DNA of 64,000 nt. Source: Anadara kagoshimensis (lineage: Eukaryota; Mollusca; Bivalvia; Arcoida; Arcidae). The stretch is taken from contig CM037862.1 in NCBI GenBank assembly GCA_021292105.1, forward strand, positions 3,356,501 to 3,420,500, given 5' to 3'. The notes beneath the pieces are model-generated. The model was not told the origin of the DNA. It saw only the letters and a list, made by a program, of their open reading frames with translations, and searched no databases. Positions 48,091-56,561 of this stretch are shown in pieces. Within the stretch, counting starts at the first letter, position 1. Every line of letters starts with the position of its first letter. A program made the translations under genes and the position numbers.

Positions 48091-48525
48091 ATGTGGCGTT
48101 GCAATCTTATGGGCCTTCTGGTGAGGAGAGTATTAAAATAAAGATATTCTGTATACCTGTAAATTTTATCCTGCATTTATATTTGTTTATGCTCACTTTT
48201 ATCTTGTGACGTTGAGGTTGCCTTCTTCTGAAAAGAATCACAACTAATTTGATAAAACCAAATAAATACAATCTCCTGTTTATTTCAGTTGTTCATCTAT
48301 AAGGTCACTATGTAAAATATGCATAGTAAGCAACTAGAACGCCACTAACCATTAACAGAATTTTAAATGAAAAAGTCTTCGTAAGTAAAAATTACTTGTG
48401 GCGAGTTTACAGTTACATGTATTTAAAGTAAAGAGTTACTTAACAAATGTGTTGGGAAATCAAATATTTACAGTATGGTGGCATGCCTATGTAACATGTT
48501 GAAAATCAAAACCAAACATACTACC
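48091..48525. other. Non-coding stretch, no feature seen
   Basis: No gene, repeat or RNA recognised. Confidence 0.5.
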
Positions 48526-48529
48526 TCAT

Positions 48530-48630
48530 CACAGGCACTTGTTTCTATCAATAACGGGACATGGATTGATATAAGTAGTATATTATATATTATATCGATC
48601 CCCCGTTATTGATAGAAACAAGTGCCTGTG
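48530..48630. repeat. Perfect 29-bp inverted repeat (hairpin)
   Basis: CACAGGCACTTGTTTCTATC plus AATAACGGG (48530-48558) is repeated as its exact reverse complement at 48602-48630. The 43-bp spacer is AT-rich and itself partly self-complementary. The arms are perfect, implying a recent origin or repair-driven homogenisation. It may be a palindromic miniature element. Confidence 0.9.
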
Positions 48631-49095
48631 TAACCCACGAGACCCAAAGCAAACGTGACTATAAAACTGAGAAATAAGTTAAACACGAAACTTAACGAAG
48701 TGAGACCGGGTGCTCTGGAAGGATAAACACCACCTGTTAATAATAAAAGATTATTTTAATGATAATTGTAATTGGGACAAGTTTGTATTGAAGCTTTTTC
48801 TGAATGCCCCCGTTTAATAAGTTGCAGGTAGCAGAACACATTGGTTATTTACATGTTATTTTAACATACTTGTTGCTTTGTTATAGACATAAAAGCATTA
48901 TTCTTTTCTCTTTACGTTAGTTCAAGAAATTATGTTTTTTATATTTAAAATGTCAATAAATCCGTTATAAATTGTCTGTGATATAACTGGTTTTTATCAG
49001 TTTAGCAATAGTTTTATCAAAAATTTATTTGTTGTTATTTTTAATTTTACATTTTAATACTTTGTGTTATTGATACTATTGTATCTTTTACTTTT
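48631..49095. other. Non-coding stretch, no feature seen
   Basis: AT-rich; nothing recognisable apart from ordinary low-complexity runs. Confidence 0.5.
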
Positions 49096-49098
49096 TCA

Positions 49099-49183
49099 AG
49101 CCGCGAATAGCTGCAATAATGCTGGTGCGGCTTTAAACAATAACTCACTCACTCACTCACTCAATCACTCACTCACTCACTGA
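49099..49183 (+). mobile_element. 3' end of a retroelement with (ACTC)n tail
   Basis: GCCGCGAATAGCTGCAATAA, TGCTGGTGCGGCTTTAAACA, then ACTCACTCACTC repeats with one ATCACTC interruption. A conserved end followed by a short simple-repeat tail is typical of molluscan SINE or LINE 3' ends. The body upstream is not recognisable. Confidence 0.55.
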
Positions 49184-49633
49184 ATCCGGTTATGAGCGCA
49201 CCAGTCTTGTTCTTTTCCGGTTTAAAAATTACTATACTTTAGTTACTTCCCAATGAAATATCTTATCGGCTGCTGGACACTTTTAGGTGACATCATTTTA
49301 GTACGTATATTTAAAAAAATGCTTTTTTAATCATATTACGAGTGTTCTTATTCTGAGGTAGGGAGACGGATTTATTAATTCAGAAACAGGCGTGGATCTG
49401 TCATGGAAACACGTTAACATGGGTGACAATCACAAGTCGCATGTGCTTGTTTCTTTTACCTGGAGTCAAACTATAGTTAGCCTATAGTCCCTATACATGT
49501 TATAGTGTAGAGTATAGGATGGATTTTATTGGGTTTTATTTCCCTCTTAAGATTGTTTCACTTGTATAGAGACGTCTTCATTCACCATCTGGAGAGATGG
49601 GAATCAGATTGGCACAAATGAGTTTCCACCCTT

Positions 49634-49712
49634 AAAAATCTAGCAGTCTGTAGCTCAGTGGTATAGCACTCGCTCATAGTGCCGGAGGTCTCGGGTTTGA
49701 TCCCCTGACCCT
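49634..49712 (+). mobile_element. tRNA-like SINE head
   Basis: A box TAGCTCAGTGGTATAG and B box GGTTTGATCCC in proper spacing. It has no intact cloverleaf. The preceding segment (about 49540-49600) is a reversed, degenerate SINE tail. Confidence 0.6.
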
Positions 49713-49797
49713 TGGAAGTGTCTGACCAACAGGTTGGTCACAGGGTGGAGCTTGTTGGTTTGGGTTCAAGTGAGTTGAATAAAAAAAAATACTGAGG

Positions 49798-49895
49798 AAG
49801 GGAGGAATGTAACAATCTGGGTAACTCAGTGGTAGAGCACTTGCCTATAGTGTTGGAGGTCCTGGGTTCGATCCCCGGTCCGACCCTGCATTTTT
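49798..49895 (+). mobile_element. tRNA-like short element, copy A
   Basis: A box TAACTCAGTGGTAGAG and B box GGTTCGATCCC, ending CGACCCTGCATTTTTTC. Closely related to the segment at 51597-51712, sharing AGGAATGTARCARTCTGGG at the start and GCATTTTT then CTGTTAC at the end. The two define a ~110-bp element family. Confidence 0.65.
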
Positions 49896-50224
49896 TCTTT
49901 TTCTGTTACAAATCCAAAGTCATCAGCATCACCAGTAAATGCAGTTTTATTGACCTTAATGATAAGTAATTAAGAATCAACATTTTTTTCATTGTCCATG
50001 CAAGTATAAATAACAATGGCCAGTCCAAATTGCATTACAGCACAGCCATTCATGTATAATTTGGAATGGCAATTGTTCTTCTTTCGTTAATCAGCAACAG
50101 TAAACCATCACATTGATTGCTGTGTCATCAAGTGCATGTGAACAAAATGTGAGGCAGAGGTTTGAAGATCTATATACAAGTGACTATTTACAGGTAGCAA
50201 AAGTGAAAGGTGCAGGTTAAAACA

Positions 50225-51110
50225 CTAGACTGGTAAACCCTCTGTCCCTCTGGTCTCTGGATTGAAGTGAAACCAGAGCTGCTCCTTTAACGTGTTGGTG
50301 TTAAAGTCGGTTACGATGCTGCTGGGAAGTTGTTTCCAGTCCCATAATATCCGTGGATAGAAACTGTATTGATACTCTGAGGTGTTGTACTGAAGTTGCA
50401 TGATGTTAACTGTATGCCTATGTCATGTGTTCCTGTTGCTGACTAGGTAGTACGTTGGGATTTCTGTTGCTACGTGATGATACATGTATAGGATCTTGTG
50501 GAAGACTTATAAGAGGATTGACTTCTTGTTTCTAATGTTGGCCATTTTAGAGTATAGAGAAATGATAACATTGACCCTTGTTGGTAGTTTTAGTTGTTCA
50601 TTACAAATCTTGCAGCTCTATGTTTATTATTTTTATGATTATTTTTATTCTATTGATGTCTTTTTTCAAATGTTTGTCCCAGACTGCACCACTGTATTCT
50701 AGGTATGGTCGTACCAATGCGATGTATGCATGCTGTTTAATTTCTTGAGGACATCGGTGGAGATTTTTTTTATAAAGTTCAGTTTTTGCATTGCTTTGTT
50801 GATCTTGTTGGTAATGTGGCTGTTTCAATTGATTTTACTGTCAAATTTGACTATTCTAGAGGTACGGGTTATGATCTGTTACCTTGAACATAGTTCCATG
50901 CAATGAATATGATCTCTCTACCTTTTTCCAGATGTTGTGGTTCACTTTCAGTACGTAATATTTCTTTGGATTAAATGACATTTTCCAAGTAATAGACCAT
51001 TTTCCCAGTCCTGTTAGATCTTTTTGTAGAATGTTGGTGTCAAACAGTAAATTTATTAATACATGTACCAGTACTTGCATTGATAATGAAAATAAGGATG
51101 TCATTTCTTA
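50225..51110 (-). mobile_element. LINE reverse-transcriptase C-terminal fragment
   Basis: Minus strand, in order: LQKDLTGLGKWSITWKMSFN then PKKYYVLKVN, then LYKKNLHRCPQEIKQHAYIA then LVRPYLEYSGAVWD, then YQYSFYPRILWDWKQLPSSI. This matches L...L..W...W.M.FN..KC.VL...(NPYLG), then R.L..CP...K..AY..LVRP.LEY...VWDP, then NSF.PR....WN.LP of jockey/CR1-like elements. Frame breaks occur between the blocks. The lineage differs from the LINE at 35.8-42.3 kb. Confidence 0.85.
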
Positions 51111-51317
51111 TTTTAACAATCTTTTATTCCAAAAATGGTAAAATGCATAATGATTTTTGTGTATTTTGAACATTTTTGTTGTTGTTGTTGCAATGTGTTT
51201 CTTAGTAGCTCTGTCTGTTTCCAAGTGTGAGAAGTCCTTGGTTCCATCTTCAATCTAAACCTGCACATTTTATTCTCCATTCTGTAATCGGTTGGCGGCC
51301 GGTGTGGACCTCAAAGT

Positions 51318-51602
51318 GATAGACTGGAAATTGCAGGTTATATAAAGTCCATTTTAGGGAATTTGGATAAGATTTCCCACTTGGGACCGTGGGAAACTAA
51401 ATATTAACAGGTGATAGACTGGAAATTGCAGGTTATATAAAGTCCATTTGAGGGAATTTGGATAAGATTTCCCACTTGGGACCGTGGGAAACTAAATATT
51501 AACAGGTGATAGACTGGAAATTGCAGGTTATATAAAGTCCATTTGAGGGAATTTGGATTAGATTTTCCACTTGGGACCGTGGGAAACTAAATATTAACAG
51601 GA
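51318..51602. repeat. Three 95-bp tandem repeats
   Basis: GATAGACTGGAAATTGCAGG starts at 51318, 51413 and 51508. Copies are nearly identical (TTTTAGGG versus TTTGAGGG, GATAAGATTTCC versus GATTAGATTTTC). The last copy ends in AACAGG directly before a tRNA-like element. Confidence 0.95.
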
Positions 51603-51712
51603 CAGGAATGTAGCAGTCTGGGTAGATGAGTTGGTAGGGCACTTGCCAATAGTGAAGAGGTCCTGAGCTCAATCCTCAGTCGAACCCAGCATTTTTATTC
51701 CTTCCTGTTACA
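51597..51712 (+). mobile_element. tRNA-like short element, copy B
   Basis: Related to 49798-49895. Its A box GTAGATGAGTTGGTAGG and B box GAGCTCAATCCTC are degenerate. It ends ACCCAGCATTTTTATTCC then TTCCTGTTAC. It abuts the 95-bp repeat array. Confidence 0.6.
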
Positions 51713-52340
51713 CATATATGCAGTAAATCTTGTTTAACACACCTTCTAAAGTTAGTAATAGCTACTGTATCTTTTAATAGGTAAAACAGTACAGCAATCT
51801 TCACATCTCTGTAATTTATGTACACGAGTTAAAGTGAGTTTACCATTCATTGAGCCAAAGATCATTCTAGTTAAAGGAGTTTACTGAAAAGAATGAAATT
51901 GTCAAAACATTGTAACTGTGACAGAAAATATAGCAAGATGACATTTCATTTACTTTGCATATTTTATTTTATTTCTGCTATAAGTAATAAATATGTTAGT
52001 AAACACAGTCAGCTTTATCCATTAACTGAGAACCCTACATTAATTCTCGATGTTTACTTTCACAATTTAGTCTATGATTTGAAGTCGATTGTGTCTATCC
52101 ATAGGGTAGGAGTTGTTTCCCTTTGAATGATAGTTTGAAGTATGTATTACAAAAAAGAAAAAGAAATAGTAATTGTAAACAAAAACCACTTACCAGCATT
52201 CAGTTTTCTGTGATACCTTCCATTTATTACATAATTTTAGACACAGATGTGAGATTTTTTTTGGTAAAAGTATTAACTGTCTATCACATCTTCCTATATT
52301 TTTATTGCAGTGTTATTCTACTACCTTATTTCCAGGATAT
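51713..52340. other. Non-coding stretch upstream of IMMP2L exons
   Basis: Short open frames on the + strand (51893-52126, 52123-52440) have no recognisable motif and run into the SINE at 52351. No promoter or first exon can be identified; the 5' non-coding exon of IMMP2L presumably lies further upstream. Confidence 0.5.
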
Positions 52341-52350
52341 TCCAGTTCAA

Positions 52351-52677
52351 GACCACTACGGTAGCTCAATCTGTATAGTTCTCCCCATGTGGGAGGTTGT
52401 CACCAGGGTTCAACCAAGACTTGAAAATAGGTACCGGTAATGACTGTTCTTTCACTTGGTATTTAGAAATGAAAGTCACAGGGTCCTTTGGAAAAGACTT
52501 TAAAAACCGATGCCCGTATCACAGCAGGCATGGCACATTAGAGAACTCCCCCTGCACTTCGTCCTGAGTGCATTGCAAAGGTAAAAATTTTTGCCATTTC
52601 ACCTACAGCTAATGATGTCTCGATATAAGTGAATATTCTTGACTAGGATGTAAAATTAAATTAAATCAATCAATCAA
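52351..52677 (+). mobile_element. tRNA-headed SINE just upstream of an IMMP2L exon
   Basis: Head GACCACTACGGTAGCTCAAT, body GAAATGAAAGTCACAGGGTC, tail GATGTCTCGATATAAGTG then AATATTCTTGACTAGGATGT, ending in (AATC)n. TCCAGTTCAA flanks both sides (52341-52350 and 52678-52687), a 10-bp target duplication. It ends about 55 bp before the acceptor at 52731. Confidence 0.88.
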
Positions 52678-52731
52678 TCCAGTTCAAAATGTATTAAGTT
52701 ATATTTTAATTCATTGTCATTTGAATTTCAG

Positions 52732-52780
52732 ATGAAATAAACAGATTTACAATTTATGTCATTGATGATAACAGAGCAAG
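52732..52780 (+). other. IMMP2L: Predicted 5' UTR part of the IMMP2L exon
   Basis: Begins after the acceptor-like ATTTGAATTTCAG (ending 52731) and runs to the ATG at 52781. Upstream in-frame stops and the homology start make 52781 the likely initiator. Confidence 0.55.
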
Positions 52781-52891
52781 ATGTTTTATAGAAAAGTAAT
52801 CATTGGTACAGTGATGTTTGCATTACCAGTCAGTATTACTGTGTTTGACGTGATTGGTTTTGTATCTAGAGTCGAGGGAGCTTCAATGCAG
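52781..52891 (+). CDS. IMMP2L: IMMP2L, first coding exon (37 codons)
   Basis: Encodes the N-terminal part of mitochondrial inner membrane peptidase subunit 2, a signal-peptidase-type (S26) protease that removes sorting signals from proteins delivered to the intermembrane space. Seen: start MFYRK, a hydrophobic membrane anchor at residues 6-28 (VIIGTVMFALPVSITVFDVI), then RVEGASMQ, the conserved box that holds the catalytic serine (Ser35 here). The exon ends ATGCAG followed by GTTTGT, at the codon boundary after SMQ. Mammalian IMMP2L has the same VARVEGASMQ segment, with a somewhat longer N-terminus. The catalytic lysine and the rest of the protease domain lie in exons beyond the window. A SINE sits just upstream. 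Confidence 0.88.
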
Positions 52892-52973
52892 GTTTGTTGC
52901 AATTTTTTTATACCCCATCATCTTATGGTCTGTATTATAGACACATTAGTCATGTTTTCATTCCTGGTAGCCA

Positions 52974-53103
52974 ACATCACCACTGGCTACTGATTTCAAA
53001 GAATTTCTTTGAAAAAAAACCCAAAAAACTATTTTAGCAAATTTGTGAAAAAATACCTTTAAAAAGAGTATATTTTCACGAATTTCAGAAACTTTGGATA
53101 CTG
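52974..53103. mobile_element. Small inverted-end element, copy 1 (in IMMP2L intron)
   Basis: Starts CTGGTAGCCAACATC and ends near AACTTTGGATACTG. The interior (CAAATTTGTGAAAAAATACC, AGTATATTTTCACG) matches the copy at 55409-55577. Probably a miniature DNA transposon; ends are decayed in this copy. Confidence 0.5.
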
Positions 53104-53423
53104 CTCATAATTTTAAAGCTGAGGAAACCTAGCATTACATAGGTATAAGATTATGCTACTTCAATATAAAGCTGGTGATATCTGGATATATATTCATGGA
53201 CTGAGGCAACAAAAGTAGTGACAGACAGAGGCAAATGGAGATGACTTAAGAACGACCAGATTCTCCTCACTAAGAGACAGAAACAAGTCAAGATATCTAG
53301 ATATTACGGCTTTGACTAGAAAATAAAACTTGGTTTAGTTAAATTAATATTGTTAGTACATGTACTTCGATGTGAAACTCCATTCTATCAATCAGTCATG
53401 CAATTACTTGACTTTATTGTCGA

Positions 53424-53944
53424 AAATAAATCCAGATGGTCCAAATCCTAGTGATGTCTTAATATAAGTGAAACAATCTTGTCTAGGATGTAAAACTCCA
53501 TTCTATCAATCAGCCTTACACAATTACAATTATTTGACTTTGTTTGTTGCAGGCATTAAATCAGATCATGTCTGGTGATGTCTTGATATAAGTCACCTAA
53601 TTATTTGACTTTATTTGTAGTCAACACTAAACATGTTCTTGAATTTGATGTCTTTGTAGCCAACACTAAATCCAGATAGACTAAATGCTGGTGATGTCTG
53701 GATATAAGTGAAATGATTTTGACTAGTCATCTAATTATTTTCACTTTGTTTGTAGCCAACACTAAATCCAGATAGACCAAATGCTGGTGATGTCTTGGTA
53801 TAAGTGAAATGATTTGACTAATCATCTAATTTTTTGACTTTGTTTGTAGCCAACACTAAATCCAGATAGACCAAATGCTGGTGATGTCTTGGTATAAGTG
53901 AAATGATTTGACTAATCATCTAATTTTTTTGACTTTGTTTGTAG
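53424..53944 (+). repeat. Decoy-exon tandem repeat in the IMMP2L intron
   Basis: Three good copies of the acceptor plus first ~40 nt of the following exon start at 53660, 53756 and 53850, with the true exon at 53945 (spacing 96, 94 and 95 bp). Each runs CCAACACTAAATCCAGATAG, then ACCAAATGCTGGTGATGT, then switches to TGGTATAAGTGAAATGAT of SINE-tail type. Older, decayed copies start at 53553, 53621 and about 53424. Use of a decoy acceptor would reach an in-frame TAA within 16 codons. All decoys have AGACC where the exon has GGACC. Confidence 0.9.
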
Positions 53945-54048
53945 CCAACACTAAATCCAGATGGACCAAATGCTGGTGATGTTGTATATCTTAACAAGTG
54001 GGCATGTCGTGAATACAAGTTTAATAAAGGAGATATAGTTTCATTTCT
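53945..54048 (+). CDS. IMMP2L: IMMP2L, second coding exon (104 nt)
   Basis: After acceptor TTTGTTTGTAG (ending 53944) it reads PTLNPDGPNAGDVVYLNKWA then CREYKFNKGDIVSF plus two bases, and is followed by GTAAGT at 54049. It continues directly from SMQ of the previous exon and matches the PSLNPGG...DVVLLNHW...GDIVSL segment of IMMP2L, which shapes the active-site cleft. It leaves the frame in phase 2. The intron before it is 1053 bp; the one after it exceeds 9.9 kb, has no further IMMP2L exon in the window, and contains the LRRN gene on the other strand. Six partial copies of this exon's 5' end lie upstream (53424-53944). Confidence 0.88.
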
Positions 54049-54374
54049 GTAAGTATTTATCAATTAATTAAATTTTAAGCTTACACAATGAACAACCCAA
54101 TTTATGTGAGTTGTTCATTCAGTTAGTCATTTTGAGATATGTCACTAAACACACATCAACAGCAGACAACTTGAAGCTACATTAATACACAATTGACACA
54201 TTGAAATGAAAAACTCTGCCATCTAGTACGTTATTAGATGCTGTGACCCTGCTTTGGTATCGTGATGGCGGTCAATGTCAGAACATAATAGGTATGGCCA
54301 GTGATACTTCAATTATTTACCAATGGCTGGTAAATAAGATCTCAACCATACATGATTTTTTCAAGAGCACTTAT

Positions 54375-54600
54375 AGGTGGCTTCAATGCCTGAGTGGTCT
54401 GAAATGCACCCTTACCAATCACAGTGCCTCTCCCTGCCTAGTTCGAATCCTGCTACCAGAGATCATAGTGTGAGAGAGTTTGCTAGTTTGCTTGCCAGAG
54501 GTCGGTGGTTTTCTTTGAGTACTTTGGTTTCGTCAACTTGATGTAAGTGAGAGAATCTTGACAAGGACATCAAACACCATACTCTACTCCATTATCAGAA
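54375..54600 (+). mobile_element. SINE with tRNA-Leu/Ser-like head
   Basis: Head GGTGGCTTCAATGCCTGAGT...AGTTCGAATCCTGC has a class II tRNA look (long gap between A and B boxes). The tail CAACTTGATGTAAGTG then AGAGAATCTTGAC is a variant of the tail seen at 31538-31878. Different heads on related tails are known in SINE evolution. Non-coding. Confidence 0.65.
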
Positions 54601-55408
54601 GTACATGAACAAACATATATTGCTCAAGTACAATGGTATGTATTACATGCTATAGTGTCTTATTATGTAATGCATATTATGCATTTTGTTTGTTTTGCCA
54701 GAGCTCATTTATTGGCCATACCAAATTAATTTTTAGTTCTACAGAATTTTTTTTTTTAAAATTGGAGGTGAGCAAGTGATAAAATTAGCACAATAAATTC
54801 GGCAGGATTTTTATATCACAGTCATACAAACACTAACATAGTTAACGGACATCATCTTCCCAAACATACCGATGATATTGAAAAATTTCATATCATGGGC
54901 ACAAAAAATAGATCAAATTTGCTATGCAGCATTTATTTGGACAATTTGAAACTGAATTTTAATTTTTTTTTCAATTCTATAAACTTTATAGTTGGGATGG
55001 TTGTGACAAACTACAAAATAATTTACCATGGCCTTTTCAGAAGAATAAACAATAACAAATACATGTAACATTTTTCACTATTTATTAAACACTTTATTTG
55101 ATTTTTCAATTTTTTGATTTTCATATAATTTAAAAATTATAACAAAGTATCAATTAATGTTTTACAGATTAACATCCTTAAACAACATACAAAAATCATT
55201 CAAATAATCGCAAAATATACAAAAACATTCAAATAATCACAAAACACACAACACGGTTAGGAAGTGTTGTCATATCTACATTATTCATACTACTTGTAGA
55301 TAAGAAAATCCATATACATGTACCATAAACTAAACGTTCAGTCCTAGATTTTCTTGTCAAGAACCTCTCAGTGCCAGATAACCAAAACTTAACACTATGT
55401 TTCCATTC
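54601..55408. other. IMMP2L intron, no feature seen
   Basis: AT-rich sequence without recognisable exon or RNA. Confidence 0.5.
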
Positions 55409-55577
55409 CTGGTAGCCAAAATCGCTATTAGTTAATAATTTATGACAAATTCTTTCAAAAAGTAACATATTTTATCAAATTTTAAGAAAAAATACTTTGA
55501 AAAGGACTATATTTTCGGGGAAAAAACTTATCAAATACATGAACTTTTCACATTTTTTGGAAAATTTTGGCTACCTG
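55409..55577. mobile_element. Small inverted-end element, copy 2 (169 bp)
   Basis: Ends CTGGTAGCCAAAAT and ATTTTGGCTACCTG are inverted with one mismatch. The interior matches 52974-53103. A second copy a few kb away on the same intron supports a mobile element of miniature type. Confidence 0.6.
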
Positions 55578-55864
55578 TACTAATGATTTTGATTTTGACA
55601 TCATTTGTTGTTGATGCCAAAATTATCCTCATTGGTTGCCCTATATGATAAATTTTGGCACATATTGATTGAGATCAGATCTAGCTGTATACATGTACGA
55701 ATGACTTGATGAACTTTGAAGAGTGATACTAAATAAACATTTATAACAGGAGACAGAAACATTGTACATTGTACCTACTCTTACTGCTTACCTGTTCTCA
55801 ATGATTCCTAGTTCTCATCATCAACCACATACATTGGAGTATCTACTTTGTTTTGTCAAAATTA

Positions 55865-55935
55865 CTGTACTTGTAATTAATTAGTCCCCTACCTGTTCCT
55901 GTAATTAATTAGTCCCCTACCTGTTCCTTACCAGA
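55865..55935. repeat. 31-bp direct duplication
   Basis: TGTAATTAATTAGTCCCCTA then CCTGTTCC occurs twice in tandem without mismatch over most of its length. No function evident. Confidence 0.85.
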
Positions 55936-56359
55936 GAGGACTATAGTTTTGCTCTTCTTTCCAATGCCAATCCTTCTGCCTGTCACATTTAAGCAGTACA
56001 TGTGCTGTCCAGGCAACTGCACCTACAGATTTTTTGCAATATGGATATAATTTTGCAGTAAGTATCTGTGTAAATGTGATCAGGGCTTTCAATTTTTCAA
56101 AATTTTTCAGGAATAACTGATTGTTTAACTTGGCCATTTTTGAGGAAATTTTGCACACCGGTTATTAAAGGTGGACGACTATGTATTACATGCAAATAAT
56201 GGCTTATTTTTTCTATGATTTTACCCAGTGTTTCTTGTTGAAAAATAAATCTCTTTTTCCAAATTATGAAATTGTAACCAGATAAGATAAGCATGGTAAG
56301 ATATCAAAAATAGGTACCCAGCAAGAACAGGTACAATACTGCCACATGATTGATATACA

Positions 56360-56365
56360 TTTATT
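56360..56365 (-). promoter_or_regulatory. Candidate polyadenylation signal of LRRN
   Basis: AATAAA on the minus strand, about 200 bp past the LRRN stop. It is the nearest canonical signal that I see downstream; the true site is not determinable from sequence alone. Confidence 0.35.
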
Positions 56366-56561
56366 GATGATTAAAATATTTTGCTTGTGATCATATATTT
56401 TATAGTTATAAAAATCTTAGAAGTTTGTATGAATTTATCAAAATTGACAATAAGCTAGATTGTACTTCTGATTCTTGTTAACTATTATAATATGCATTGA
56501 TGAGAATGTTTTTGGAAGAGCCAAATTTAGTGCTTGAAGGTAAATGATAATGAAGAAAATG

